Source: Micromonospora sp. HNM0581 (GTDB taxonomy: Bacteria; Actinomycetota; Actinomycetes; Mycobacteriales; Micromonosporaceae). From it: a DNA stretch of 64,000 nucleotides. The notes below the pieces were generated by a model, which made no database searches, was not told the DNA's origin, and saw only the letters and a program-made list of their open reading frames with translations. Every line of letters begins with the position of its first letter. Position 1 is the stretch's first letter. Both the position numbers and the translations under genes were made by a program. The DNA lies in NCBI RefSeq assembly GCF_012726175.1, contig NZ_JAASAD010000001.1, forward strand, positions 558,001 through 622,000. The letters run 5' to 3'. Shown here one piece after another: positions 29,711 through 38,912 of the stretch.

Positions 29711-30193
29711 CTAGGCGTTCGGCTGCTCGTACACCAGGGCGACCGCGATTCCGGCGAGCCCCTCACCTCGCCCGGTGAAGCCCAAGCCGTCGGTGGTGGC
29801 GGCGGAGACGGTGACCGGCGCTCCGACGGCCGCCGAGAGCACCCGCTCGGCTTCGTCCCGACGCGGGCCGATCTTCGGCCGGTTCCCCACGACCTGCACG
29901 GACACGTTGCCGATGACGAATCCGGCGGTGCGGACCCGGCGGGCTGCCTCGGTGAGCAGGGCCACCCCGCTGGCTCCGGACCACTCGGGCTGCCCCACCC
30001 CGAAGTTGGCGCCGAGATCGCCCAGGCCTGCGGCGGACAGCAGCGCGTTGCAGGCGGCGTGGGCGGCTACGTCGGCGTCCGAATGCCCGGCCAGGCCGTC
30101 CTGCCCCGGCCAGTGCAGGCCAGCCACCCAGCAGGGCCGACCGGTCTCGAAGGCGTGCACGTCCGTCCCGATGGCCACCCGAGGAACGATCAT
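29711..30193 (-). CDS. ispF: 2-C-methyl-D-erythritol 2,4-cyclodiphosphate synthase
   Basis: 160-residue trimeric zinc enzyme of the MEP isoprenoid pathway, cyclising CDP-methylerythritol 2-phosphate with CMP release. Metal ligands are the Asp/His in GTDVHAF and the His in [13 protein letters not shown]; substrate loops are GDLGANFG and the C-terminal [16 protein letters not shown]. It follows ispD by 16 bp. In most actinobacteria cysS is the next gene downstream; here a TPR gene and 27 kb of other genes intervene. Confidence 0.96.
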   Translation of the reverse strand: MIVPRVAIGTDVHAFETGRPCWVAGLHWPGQDGLAGHSDADVAAHAACNALLSAAGLGDLGANFGVGQPEWSGASGVALLTEAARRVRTAGFVIGNVSVQVVGNRPKIGPRRDEAERVLSAAVGAPVTVSAATTDGLGFTGRGEGLAGIAVALVYEQPNA

Positions 30194-30209
30194 GAAACGA
30201 GGGTACGCG

Positions 30210-30905
30210 TTAGCGCCCGGTCGCCAGCAGGTGCTCGGCCAGCGTCAGGTCGAACGGTCGGGTGATCTTCAGCGCGAGCTCCGAACCGGGTACGCAGTGC
30301 ACCGTCACGCCCTGCTTCTCCACGAGCCCAGCGTCGTCAGTGAGAGCGTCGCCGCCGGCGGCATGGGCGGCGGTGAGCACCGCGCGGCGGAATCCCTGTG
30401 GAGTCTGCACGGCGCGCAACGACGCCCGGTCGACGGTGCCGAGCACCATCTCGTCCGCGTCGACCTCCTTGATCGTGTCGACGACCGGCAGCACCGGGAT
30501 CACCGCGTCGTGCCCGGCGCGCACCGCTGCGGCCACCGATTCGACCAACGCGGGCGGGGTAAGCGCGCGGGCCGCATCGTGCACGAGGATGATCCCGGGG
30601 CCGACGGGTACGGCGGCGAGTGCGGCGGCCACCGAGGCCTGACGATCCGCTCCTCCGGGCACCACGGTCACCGGGGCGACGGGGGCGAGCAACTCACGCA
30701 CGGCCGCGACCTCCACCGCCGGTGCGGCAACCACGATGGTGTGCACCGAGGGAGCTCCCGTCAGCCGACGCACCGCGTGCAGCAGCAGGGGTTCACCGGC
30801 CAGCAACCGGAGCGCCTTGGGCCGACCGGGCCCGAGACGTACGCCGGCACCAGCCGCAGGCACCAGGACCGCGACGTCACCGCACGGATTGAGCTGCGCG
30901 GTCAC
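30210..30905 (-). CDS. ispD: 2-C-methyl-D-erythritol 4-phosphate cytidylyltransferase
   Basis: 231-residue MEP-pathway nucleotidyltransferase adding CMP to methylerythritol 4-phosphate. The nucleotide loop is [18 protein letters not shown], followed by [26 protein letters not shown] and the family motif VQTPQGFRR, then [12 protein letters not shown]. It has the normal family length and is not fused to IspF. It is 56 bp downstream of carD on the same strand, an order widely conserved in actinobacteria. Confidence 0.96.
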   Translation of the reverse strand: MTAQLNPCGDVAVLVPAAGAGVRLGPGRPKALRLLAGEPLLLHAVRRLTGAPSVHTIVVAAPAVEVAAVRELLAPVAPVTVVPGGADRQASVAAALAAVPVGPGIILVHDAARALTPPALVESVAAAVRAGHDAVIPVLPVVDTIKEVDADEMVLGTVDRASLRAVQTPQGFRRAVLTAAHAAGGDALTDDAGLVEKQGVTVHCVPGSELALKITRPFDLTLAEHLLATGR

Positions 30906-30961
30906 GTCGCGGTCCTCGACGGTTTGTTCGCTACGAATCGGGTACGACGATGCAGTGCGGA

Positions 30962-31447
30962 CTAGGCCTCCGTCAGCACTTTGTCGAGCAACGTCTCCGC
31001 CTCGTCCTTGGTGCTCTTCTCGGCCAGGGCGACCTCGCCGACCAGAATGTCGCGGGCCTTGGCGAGCATGCGCTTCTCACCCGCGGACAGCCCCCGCTCC
31101 CGCTCGCGACGCCACAGGTCACGGACGACCTCGGCCACCTTCAGCGGATTACCGGAGGCCAGCTTCTCCAGATTTGCTTTGTAACGCCGCGACCAGTTGG
31201 TCGGCTCCTCGGTGTGCGGAGCCCGGAGAACGTCGAAGACCTTTCCGAGGCCCTCTTCGCCGACCACCTCACGCACACCCACGATCTCGGCGTTCTCGGC
31301 CGGCACCCGGACCGTCAGGTCACCCTGCGCGACCCTCAGGACGAGGTACTGCTTAGGCTCGCCCTTGATGACCCGAGTCTCGATTGCCTCGATGAGTGCG
31401 GCCCCGTGGTGGGGGTAAACAACGGTCTCGCCGACACTGAAAACCAT
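30962..31447 (-). CDS. carD: CarD-family RNA polymerase-binding regulator
   Basis: 161 residues, close to the mycobacterial protein. The N-terminal RNA-polymerase-interaction Tudor-like domain is [20 protein letters not shown], then [21 protein letters not shown] and [15 protein letters not shown]. The helical DNA-binding C-terminus holds the Trp-containing [13 protein letters not shown] and [20 protein letters not shown]. CarD stabilises the open promoter complex, notably at rRNA promoters, and is essential in mycobacteria. A candidate promoter lies at 31475-31504. Confidence 0.96.
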   Translation of the reverse strand: MVFSVGETVVYPHHGAALIEAIETRVIKGEPKQYLVLRVAQGDLTVRVPAENAEIVGVREVVGEEGLGKVFDVLRAPHTEEPTNWSRRYKANLEKLASGNPLKVAEVVRDLWRRERERGLSAGEKRMLAKARDILVGEVALAEKSTKDEAETLLDKVLTEA

Positions 31448-31474
31448 AGGTTCGAAACCCCTTTCGCTGTGTCT

Positions 31475-31504
31475 AGGGTAACACGCTCAGGCACCGATGT
31501 CTCA
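31475..31504 (-). promoter_or_regulatory. Candidate carD promoter
   Basis: On the minus strand TGAGAC (31504-31499), an 18-nt spacer, then TACCCT (31480-31475), giving a short leader before carD ATG 31447. The wider stretch 31448-31856 has no convincing gene on either strand; it holds a small accatc/gatggt hairpin near 31570. Confidence 0.35.
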
Positions 31505-31856
31505 TCGCCGTCCTGACCGTTGGCGCAGCTCAGAGGCCCTGTGAGAGGTATTTCTTCGGCTTGACAGACCATCCAGACGATGGTTTCGACACGTTGAGTA
31601 ACCTTGGGATGACCCCTCGGACACCGCCGTCGTCGACGGGCAGATCCCGGGAGAACAAACACCGAGGCTTCCCAACACACCGCTGGAGATCAAGGGCTAC
31701 GCACCCGCTCCATGGTATCCCGCCACAGCCCCACGCGGGCAGCGGTAGCGCTACCCAGCTCGGTGCGCGACGCTGGAGAGGTGTCGTACCCGAGGTCGAC
31801 ACGATCGCCACGCCGACCTGACCCGACTGGCCGACTGAACGCCCCGGCAGAACAGC

Positions 31857-32456
31857 TCAGCCCGAAGCCGCCAGCCGGGCCTCGATCTGGACCGGCTCCG
31901 ACCCGGCTGGTGAGAACGACAACCGGGCACCGGCACCGGTGCCGACAAGCTCCATCATCACCTGCCCACCGTCACAGTTGACTGTCATCGGCGCTGCTGA
32001 CCGGGCACCACTCACCGCCACCAACAGCTCGCCCGGGCCGGTACAGCGCAGGCTCAACAGGTGCCGCTCGCCCCGCCCCATCCGGGTTTGCCGGGCAACC
32101 GCACCGCCGGGGCTGAGCCTCGCCGACTCCGTCCAGACCGGCTCGGTCCCGCCCAACCACCACCGGTCCGGGGCGGCGGAACCCGTGGCGGGAGGCTCGT
32201 CCTCGTCGAACACCGCGCCGGTACGCGGGTCGACCAGGACGGCGGAGGCGGCACCGGAAAGCCCGGACGCCACGCCACCGGTGACCGGATCCAGCCACTG
32301 GTACGAGTCGGCGGGGTGCCCACCCGGCACAGCCCCCGCACCGGTCGACGCCTCCGGCGCCTGCTGCTGCCACCACCAGCCGCCGAGGGTGAGCGCCGCC
32401 ACCGCGACAGCGGTCAGCAGCGCCCCACGCAGCCGATAGGTGGCATAGATGTCCAT
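31857..32456 (-). CDS. Membrane-anchored hypothetical protein
   Basis: 199 residues. A positively charged N-terminus and one transmembrane helix (ALLTAVAVAALTLGGWWW) anchor a probably extracytoplasmic domain rich in Gly, Ala and beta-strands (WWLGGTEPVWTESARLS, MTVNCDGGQVMMELVG). Two Cys ~50 residues apart could form a disulfide. I do not recognise the family. It lies 27 bp downstream of the type III PKS gene on the same strand, so it may be read with that cluster, but nothing links it to polyketide chemistry. Confidence 0.65.
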   Translation of the reverse strand: MDIYATYRLRGALLTAVAVAALTLGGWWWQQQAPEASTGAGAVPGGHPADSYQWLDPVTGGVASGLSGAASAVLVDPRTGAVFDEDEPPATGSAAPDRWWLGGTEPVWTESARLSPGGAVARQTRMGRGERHLLSLRCTGPGELLVAVSGARSAAPMTVNCDGGQVMMELVGTGAGARLSFSPAGSEPVQIEARLAASG

Positions 32457-32483
32457 ACCTGGAGGGTAGCTTCGCCCGGCACG

Positions 32484-33533
32484 TCAGTCATGGCGTTCCA
32501 GCAGAGCGGCGTAAAGCGTCAGGCCAGGGCCGAAGGCCAACATCATCACCCGGCGCGGTGCCGGTGCCGACCGGAACAGCCGGTCGAGAATCAACAGCAC
32601 CGTCGGCGAAGAGCAGTTTCCATGCTCGCTGAGCGTCTCCCGGGACGCCGCCATCTCCGCCGGCGTCAGCCCCAGCTCACGCTCGACCACGTTGAGAATT
32701 CGCGGGCCGCCCGGGTGCACCGCCCAGCCGTCCACCTCCGACCGGCAGGTGCCGTGCCGGGTCAGCACCTCGTCGACGAGCCCCTGGACGTGCGCCGACA
32801 GCACCTGCGGCACCTTCGGCGACAGTCCCATCCGGAACCCTGTGTCGGTCACCTCCCAGGTCATGTGGTCTGCGGTGGAGGTGTCGGTCACGGAGACGAC
32901 CTCACGGACGGCGTACCCACGGCCGCCCGGAACGACCACCGCGGCGACCGCAGCATCGGAGAAGAGCGCGTGGGAGACGATCTGCTGGGTGTCCATCCGA
33001 GCCGAGGAGGGCTGCAGGTGCAGGCTGGTCAGCTCGGCGCAGAGCAGCAACGCGGGACGTCCCCGTGCGGTGACGAAGTCACCGACCGCACCCAGCCCCG
33101 GTAGAGCCGCATAGCAGCCCATGTGACCGACGAACATCCGCTGGGTCGTGGCGGCCATGCCAAGATCCCGGGCGAGCAGGATGTCCAGCCCCGGGGTGGC
33201 GTACCCGGTGCACGAACAGACGGCGAAGAGACCGACGTCACCGGCGTCCAGACCAGCGGCGGTCAACGCCCGACCGACCGCCTCCTTGCCCAGCGGCAAC
33301 GCCTCCACCTGGTAGCGAAGCATCCGTCGCTCGGTCGGCCACTCGGAGACGTCCTCCAGCAACGGGTTGACCGCCGCCTGCCGCCGCGTGACCCCGGAGT
33401 GCGCGAAGATCCGCTCAGCCAACGCCCGGGTGGAACCGGAGAAGTGCCGGGAGAAGAACCTGTCCCACAGCTCCTGCTGGTTGGCCGAAGGCGGATGGGC
33501 CGTGCCCAGCCCCGCGATCACCGGTACGGACAC
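32484..33533 (-). CDS. Type III polyketide synthase
   Basis: A chalcone-synthase-superfamily enzyme of 349 residues from GTG 33533. The catalytic triad is Cys in GHMGCYAALPGL (~139), His in GWAVHPGGPRIL (~272) and Asn in SEHGNCSSPTVL (~305). It condenses an acyl-CoA starter with malonyl-type extenders to an alkylresorcinol, pyrone or quinone precursor; the starter cannot be read from sequence. Gene context (ACAD-fold oxidoreductase, methyltransferase, UbiA prenyltransferase) resembles the agq cluster of Actinoplanes missouriensis for alkyl-O-dihydrogeranyl-methoxyhydroquinones, as far as I recall it. Confidence 0.93.
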   Translation of the reverse strand: MSVPVIAGLGTAHPPSANQQELWDRFFSRHFSGSTRALAERIFAHSGVTRRQAAVNPLLEDVSEWPTERRMLRYQVEALPLGKEAVGRALTAAGLDAGDVGLFAVCSCTGYATPGLDILLARDLGMAATTQRMFVGHMGCYAALPGLGAVGDFVTARGRPALLLCAELTSLHLQPSSARMDTQQIVSHALFSDAAVAAVVVPGGRGYAVREVVSVTDTSTADHMTWEVTDTGFRMGLSPKVPQVLSAHVQGLVDEVLTRHGTCRSEVDGWAVHPGGPRILNVVERELGLTPAEMAASRETLSEHGNCSSPTVLLILDRLFRSAPAPRRVMMLAFGPGLTLYAALLERHD

Positions 33534-33609
33534 GGTCCCACCTTCCTCTCGAAAGCTCACCCGTCATGCCCCCTCCGGTCGGATCCGCGCCGGGACCGAT
33601 CCCTCACGC

Positions 33610-34782
33610 TCACCAACGAGGACTCGATCCGTCACGGTCCGGGTCACCGCCGAGTGTGGCTACACCGAGCCAGTCGGCACAGACGTCGGAGGTCGCCGGG
33701 TGCAGCGATCCGCACCGGGCGTCGCGGTACAGCCGTTCCAACGGATGTCCACGTCGGGTGGCTGAGGTGCCGGCCGCCTCCAGCATGGACGCGGCTACGT
33801 CAGCAGCGGTGGTGCCGGCCAGCAGCTTGGCCCGCCACACCCACCGGTTTGTCTCCTCGTCGCCCGGCGCCTCGTCCACCCGTCTGGCCGCCTCGGCGAC
33901 CGCCAGCTCCGCCGCAGCCACTGCGGCGTCGGCACGGCCCACGCGGGCGCGTACCGCAGGCAGCCCGGCGAGGTTGCGGGCGTTCAGGCTCTCTGCAGCC
34001 GCGTCGATCGCCGCCCGCGCAACCCCCACGTAGACGGCTGCGTAGCTGGCCACCAGCCAGTGCGGCATGAGCTGGGCCACCACCAGGGCCAGCCCCTCCA
34101 CCCCACCGAGCAGCCGGTCGGCCTCGACGGTCACGTCCAGGTGCAGGTCGTGCGAGGCAGTGGCACGCATGCCGAGGGCGTCCCAGGTCGGCTCGACGGT
34201 GAGCCCTTCGCCGGCCGGGACCAGGAACTGCGATACCACTGAAGGATCGGCAGCACTCCGGGCAGCCACCAGGTAGCCGTCGGCGTGGCCGGCACCGGAG
34301 CAGAAGGTCTTGCCGCCCTTGATCCGCCAGCCACCGTCGACAGGTTCGTAGACCGTGGCGAGCTGGGACAGCCGGGCACCGGCACCCCGCTCGCTCATCG
34401 CGACCGCGTACCATGAGCCGTCGGCTGCCGCCCGCAACAGCCGATCGCGGGCGGCCAGCGCCTCCGCCGGCACACCCAACGCCTCGGCCAGTTCCTCGGT
34501 GACCGCGCCGAGCGCCCCGGTGACCGAGGCGTGCATGTTGAACACCAGCGCGGTGGCACCGTTGCCCCGGGCCAGTTCGGTGGCGACGGCCGCATACGTC
34601 GCGAAGGTGGCACCGGCGCCCCCCAGCGCGGTGGGCACCATCAGCCCGAACAGCCCCGCCCGCCGCAGGTCGGCGAAGTCGTCGACGGGGAACGAGCCGT
34701 CCCGGTCATGTGCCGCTGCGCGCGCGGCCAGCCGGGGCGCCAACCGCCGGGCCGCCGCCGGCGCTCCACTGCGCTCGGTCAT
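33610..34782 (-). CDS. Acyl-CoA-dehydrogenase-fold flavoenzyme
   Basis: 390 residues of the ACAD superfamily: N-terminal helical domain (DDFADLRRAGLFGLMVPTAL), beta domain (SERGAGARLSQLATV, GWRIKGGKTFCSGAGHADGY), C-terminal four-helix bundle and YRDARCGSLHPATSDVCADW. The usual catalytic Glu of true dehydrogenases is not evident, and the SGAGHAD / TSDVCADW pattern is typical of group D flavin monooxygenases. In this cluster a ring hydroxylation of the type III PKS product is plausible. A conventional acyl-CoA dehydrogenase preparing a starter is the alternative. Confidence 0.82.
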   Translation of the reverse strand: MTERSGAPAAARRLAPRLAARAAAHDRDGSFPVDDFADLRRAGLFGLMVPTALGGAGATFATYAAVATELARGNGATALVFNMHASVTGALGAVTEELAEALGVPAEALAARDRLLRAAADGSWYAVAMSERGAGARLSQLATVYEPVDGGWRIKGGKTFCSGAGHADGYLVAARSAADPSVVSQFLVPAGEGLTVEPTWDALGMRATASHDLHLDVTVEADRLLGGVEGLALVVAQLMPHWLVASYAAVYVGVARAAIDAAAESLNARNLAGLPAVRARVGRADAAVAAAELAVAEAARRVDEAPGDEETNRWVWRAKLLAGTTAADVAASMLEAAGTSATRRGHPLERLYRDARCGSLHPATSDVCADWLGVATLGGDPDRDGSSPRW

Positions 34783-34828
34783 GGATGGACCCCCTCTTCG
34801 ACCATTGCCATACCCTCACCTGGGTCAG

Positions 34829-35566
34829 CTATCCGTCGCGTACCCCGTGCCCCTGGTAGAGCACCGCCCTCGACCTGGTCGGCACGATGCGTGGTGCCTG
34901 ACCGGGCGGTGTCGCCGTCCCGGTCACCTGCCGGAGCATCCACCGCAGCAGCCCCGGTATGCCCGGCCGGACGCCGCGGACACGCAGGTCGACGCCGTGA
35001 CGGGCGCACTCGGTCACCAGCTCACGATCGTTGACGAACCACCGGGGGTCGTGGATGCCGCGCGGCACGGTCGGCAGCCGCTCCGCGATGGTGACCGCGA
35101 TCAGCCGTGCCGCCACGGTGTCGTTCAGGGTGTCGAGGACCAGTAGGCCGCCGGGTCGCAGCAGGCGACACGCCTCGGCCACCGCCGCACGCCAGTCCGG
35201 AACATGCTCCAGCAGCTCACCAGCGGCAACCACGTCGGCGCACCCGTCCACCAGCGGCACCGCCGTGACATCGCCGTTGACCACCGTCACGCCGTGCTCC
35301 GCCGCCTGCGTCAGGGCCGAGCGGGTGAGGTCCACCCCCACGTGTCGGTACCCCTTACCAGCCAGGTGTGCAGCGAGCAGCCCGGCCCCACAGCCCAGGT
35401 CGACCAGGAGCGCACCGGGTCGGGTCGTCGGGGGTACCAGCGCGGCACGCGCCCGGGCCAGCCAGTGCAGCATGGCGAACACGCCATCCGGCCGCCACCA
35501 CTCGCCCGCCAGGTCGTCGTACTGGCGGGGGTCGTTGCGGGGCAGCACGAGACCAGCGTCACGCAT
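34829..35566 (-). CDS. SAM-dependent methyltransferase (UbiG/UbiE-like)
   Basis: 245 residues from ATG 35566. Class I motifs are LLVDLGCGAGLLAAHLAGKG (motif I), HVGVDLTRSAL (acidic loop), VVNGDVTAVPL and ADVVAAGELLEHVPDW (motif for UbiG-like enzymes), then CRLLRPGGLLVLDTLN. Similarity to ubiquinone O-methyltransferases suggests O-methylation of a (hydro)quinone ring, consistent with the type III PKS and UbiA neighbours. No clear ribosome site precedes the ATG, so a leaderless start is possible. It diverges from the UbiA gene across 46 bp. Confidence 0.88.
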   Translation of the reverse strand: MRDAGLVLPRNDPRQYDDLAGEWWRPDGVFAMLHWLARARAALVPPTTRPGALLVDLGCGAGLLAAHLAGKGYRHVGVDLTRSALTQAAEHGVTVVNGDVTAVPLVDGCADVVAAGELLEHVPDWRAAVAEACRLLRPGGLLVLDTLNDTVAARLIAVTIAERLPTVPRGIHDPRWFVNDRELVTECARHGVDLRVRGVRPGIPGLLRWMLRQVTGTATPPGQAPRIVPTRSRAVLYQGHGVRDG

Positions 35567-35612
35567 GGAAACGAGCGTGGCACGACTCCCCGGTAACGAC
35601 CAGACTTCCGTT

Positions 35613-36408
35613 ATGTCGTCGACGGTGTTAGGGCTGGTCAGAGCGAGCCATCCGGAGCCGACCGCGGCGGTCACCACAGTGGCTGGTCTGCTCGCGGTCG
35701 GTGTCGGACACCCACCGGGCGGCGTCGTCGCGGTGGTGCTCACCGTGGCCGCCAGCCAGTTCGCCGTCGGGTGGACGAACGACCTGGTCGACGTGGACCG
35801 GGACACCACGGTCGGCCGTACCGACAAGCCGTTGGCCTCCGGCGCGCTCGACCGTGGCGCTGGCCCTGACCACGAACCCGACGGCGGCGCTGTGCGCGAC
35901 CGTCGCCCTGGTCTCGGCGTTGCTCTACGACTGGCCGTTGAAGTCGACCCCGATCTCGGTACTGCCCTATGCGGTCTCCTTCGGTGCGCTGCCGACCTTC
36001 GTGGTCCTCGCATTGCCCGACGGCCCGCCGCCCCCGGTCTGGCTGGTCGTCGCGGCGGCCCTGCTCGGCGCGGGCGCCCACTTCGCGAATGTGCTGCCCG
36101 ACTTCGCCGACGACGCCCGGACCGGGATCCGTGGGCTGCCCCACCTGCTCGGTCCGACGGGCAGCCGGGCTTGCGCCGTCGGACTACTGATAGCGGCGAC
36201 CGTCACGCTCGTACTCGGGCCGCCCGGACCGCCGACGGGCGCGGGTCTCGCGGCGGTCGGCACCGCAGTCGTGATCTTCATCGTGGCCTGGTACGCGGGC
36301 AGGTCCGGTGAGCAGGCCGGAGCCCGGCCGGTGGCCGCCTTCCGGGCGGTGCTGCTGGTCGCTCTGATCGACGTCGTCCTGCTGATCACGAGTGGTCGGC
36401 TGGTCTGA
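35613..36408 (+). pseudogene. UbiA-family prenyltransferase, frameshifted
   Basis: The first part from ATG 35613 carries the prenyl-diphosphate Mg site GWTNDLVDVDRDTTVGRTDK and KPLASGAL, then runs into nonsense near 35850. The frame one base later picks up the rest: STVALALTTNPTAALC, LLYDWPLKSTPISVLPYAVS, and the second Asp-rich site HFANVLPDFADDARTGIRG, to TGA 36406-36408. Relative to related proteins, roughly eight to ten residues are missing at the junction as well, which suggests a small out-of-frame deletion rather than a one-base read error. The active enzyme would prenylate the PKS-derived ring. Confidence 0.8.
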
Positions 36409-36530
36409 GCCTCACCCCTGGTGGGTGGCTGCACCGGGTCGGCGTGCGGGCCTCGATCAGCTCCAACTACCCTGGAGTTCGGTCTGCGCGGGCATGGCCA
36501 GCGGTTCCGGCGGGAAAGCCGGAGGTGATC

Positions 36531-37250
36531 GTGACGAGGAGGACCGACGTGAGGCGCTCGATCAGGGGTTCCCGGCGGGCTGCCGTGCTGCTGCCCGGGA
36601 TCGCGGCGGCGACCGGGCTGCTGCTGTCCGGATGCGGCGCCGGCCAGATCTCCGAGACGGCCAACAAGGTGCCGTCGATCCAGGGCGTCAACCTCCAGGC
36701 CGGCGACGGGCGGTACGCCGTACGCGCAGCCGCGTTGGCCTATCCCGGTGTCGAGGGCTATCAGGCGGGCGACAACGCTCTGCTGAACGTGGTCCTCTAC
36801 AACGACTCACCGGATCCGGTGACGGTGACGGTCTCCTCGTCGGACGCCCGGGAGGTGGTGCTCACCACCGTCGCCGCCGCGACCAGCCCCGCACCCGCCG
36901 GCTCGCCGTCGCCAGACACCTCCGCCACACCGGAGGAGTCGCCCGAGGTTTCCCCCTCACCCGACGACTCTCAGTCACCCGACCCGGCCGGGTCGCCCAC
37001 GTCCGGGCCGGCCCGGATCGAGATCCCGCCGCTGAGTTACGTACAGCTGAACACCGAGGGTGAGCAGGTGCTTCAGCTGCTAGCCCTGAACGAGGCCCTG
37101 ATCGCCGGCCAGAGCGTCACGCTCACCTTCGACTTCGGCGGTGAGACCGTCACCAGTCCCGCGCCGATCGCCGTGCCGCTCACGCCGCTGCCACAGCCGT
37201 CGCCGATCATCGAGCGGCACACCGAGTACGAGGGCGAAGGCGGCCACTGA
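36531..37250 (+). CDS. Secreted lipoprotein of unknown function
   Basis: About 239 residues from GTG 36531 (GTG 36549, preceded by GAGGAGG, is equally good). Twin-Arg-rich N-terminus, hydrophobic stretch and lipobox LLLSGC predict an acylated exported protein. The folded part (YQAGDNALLNVVLYNDSPDPVTVTV and SLTFDF-like strands) looks like an immunoglobulin-type beta-sandwich, split by a Ser/Pro/Asp-rich insertion (~125-165). The neighbourhood before radA is conserved in related actinomycetes, but no function is known to me. Confidence 0.8.
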   Translation: MTRRTDVRRSIRGSRRAAVLLPGIAAATGLLLSGCGAGQISETANKVPSIQGVNLQAGDGRYAVRAAALAYPGVEGYQAGDNALLNVVLYNDSPDPVTVTVSSSDAREVVLTTVAAATSPAPAGSPSPDTSATPEESPEVSPSPDDSQSPDPAGSPTSGPARIEIPPLSYVQLNTEGEQVLQLLALNEALIAGQSVTLTFDFGGETVTSPAPIAVPLTPLPQPSPIIERHTEYEGEGGH

Positions 37251-37370
37251 GCACGCGTGGCCGGTACCGGCGACCGAGCCGGGCCGGTACGTACGTCCCG
37301 ACGGCATGGTCGACGTGGTTGAGCCATGCCGACCGTGCCGTCGTCGTACCCGGGGGCTAGCGTCGGTCGG

Positions 37371-38816
37371 GTGAGCATCTCCCGATCGACCCCGGCCCGG
37401 GCAGGCACCGGCTCGCGGAACCGGACCTCCGGTCGCGAGCCCCGGCCCGCCTACGAGTGCGACGCCTGTGGACACCAGCCCCCGAAGTGGGTGGGCCGCT
37501 GTCCCGAGTGCGGCGAGTGGGGTTCCGTCGTCGAGTCCACCGTCACCGGCCCGACGGTCTCGGGCCGTGTGGTGAGTTCCCGGATGCCCACCGAACCGGC
37601 CCGGCCCATCGCGACGATCAGCGCCGCACCGGCCCGGGCCCGACCGACCGGGGTAGGCGAGTTGGACCGGGTCCTCGGTGGCGGTCTGGTGCCAGGTGCC
37701 GTGGTACTGCTCGCCGGGGAGCCGGGGGTGGGCAAGTCCACCCTGCTGCTCGACGTCGCCCAACAGTGGGCCACCGGGGCCGGCAGCCCGTCGCTCGTGG
37801 TCAGCGGAGAGGAGTCCGTCAGCCAGGTGCGGCTGCGGGCGGAACGCATGGGCACGCTCCACGAGCAGCTCTTCCTCGCCGCCGAGAGTGACCTCGCGGC
37901 GGTGCTCGGTCATCTCGACGCGGTCAAACCCGGCCTGCTCGTCCTCGACTCGGTGCAGACCATCTCCACCACCGGCACCGAAGGGGTACCGGGAGGGGTG
38001 ACGCAGGTCCGGGCGGTCACCGCCGCACTGGTCGCGGTAGCCAAGGAGCGCGGGATCGCCACCGTGCTGGTCGGCCACGTCACCAAGGACGGCCAGGTCG
38101 CCGGGCCGCGGGTACTTGAACATCTGGTCGACGTGGTGCTGCATTTCGAAGGCGACAAGCACTCCTCGCTGCGGATGGTCCGTGGTGTCAAGAACCGGTT
38201 CGGCGCCGCCGACGAGGTCGGCTGCTTCGAGATGCACGAGGGCGGCATCAGCAGCCTCGCCGACCCGTCAGGGCTGTTCCTGACCCGTTACTCCGAGCCG
38301 GTCCCGGGCACCTGCGTCACGGTGGCGATGGAGGGGCGCCGGGCACTGCTCACCGAGGTGCAGGCGCTGATCGGGGCCACCGTGGCCGGCTCGCCCCGGC
38401 GTACCGTCTCCGGGTTGGACTCCGCCCGGTTGGCGATGGTGTTGGCGGTGCTCCAGCGCCGTACCGAACGGCTCACCCTGCACGACCGGGAGGTCTTCGC
38501 GGCCACCGTGGGCGGCATCCGGGTGGTGGAGCCCGCAGCTGACCTCGCGGTCGCCCTCGCCGTCGCCTCCGGCGGGCTCAACCTGGCGATCGCACCGCAC
38601 CTGGTGGCGATCGGAGAGGTCGGCCTGACCGGTGAGGTGCGCCGGGTGGGTGCGGTGCCGCGCCGGTTGGCAGAGGCGGCCCGACTCGGCTTCCGGCTGG
38701 CCCTGGTGCCGCCAGGCTGCGGGCCCGCCGGCGCCGGTCCGGAACAGTTGCGGGTGGTCGAGGTCACCGACGTCCGGTCCGCGTTGCAGGCCGCAGCCCG
38801 GGCCTCGGCGGAGTGA
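37371..38816 (+). CDS. radA: DNA repair protein RadA (Sms)
   Basis: 481 residues from GTG 37371. An N-terminal C4 zinc finger (YECDACGHQPPKWVGRCPECGEW) precedes a RecA-like ATPase with Walker A LLAGEPGVGKSTLLLDVA, Walker B-like LLVLDSVQTI, the RadA-specific KNRFG (RGVKNRFGAADEVG) and a Lon-protease-like C-terminal domain lacking catalytic residues. RadA drives branch migration in recombination repair. The radA-disA order is conserved; RadA is known to inhibit DisA in some species. Confidence 0.96.
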   Translation: MSISRSTPARAGTGSRNRTSGREPRPAYECDACGHQPPKWVGRCPECGEWGSVVESTVTGPTVSGRVVSSRMPTEPARPIATISAAPARARPTGVGELDRVLGGGLVPGAVVLLAGEPGVGKSTLLLDVAQQWATGAGSPSLVVSGEESVSQVRLRAERMGTLHEQLFLAAESDLAAVLGHLDAVKPGLLVLDSVQTISTTGTEGVPGGVTQVRAVTAALVAVAKERGIATVLVGHVTKDGQVAGPRVLEHLVDVVLHFEGDKHSSLRMVRGVKNRFGAADEVGCFEMHEGGISSLADPSGLFLTRYSEPVPGTCVTVAMEGRRALLTEVQALIGATVAGSPRRTVSGLDSARLAMVLAVLQRRTERLTLHDREVFAATVGGIRVVEPAADLAVALAVASGGLNLAIAPHLVAIGEVGLTGEVRRVGAVPRRLAEAARLGFRLALVPPGCGPAGAGPEQLRVVEVTDVRSALQAAARASAE

Positions 38817-38900
38817 AGCCGCCACCGGGCGGGTCGACGGAACGAGCCGAATCGTGACACATCACAGTAACCGCGGGAGCACCCACTGCACGGCAGTCCG

Positions 38901-38906
38901 TAGACT
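38901..38906 (+). promoter_or_regulatory. Candidate -10 element for a leaderless disA transcript
   Basis: TAGACT ends six bases before the GTG at 38913, the spacing expected if transcription begins at the start codon. No good -35 is visible. Confidence 0.4.
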
Positions 38907-38912
38907 GTGCCC

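Noticed and set aside
31505..31856. Small genes in the carD upstream region
   Set aside because: Short frames on both strands lack ribosome sites, homology and third-position bias.
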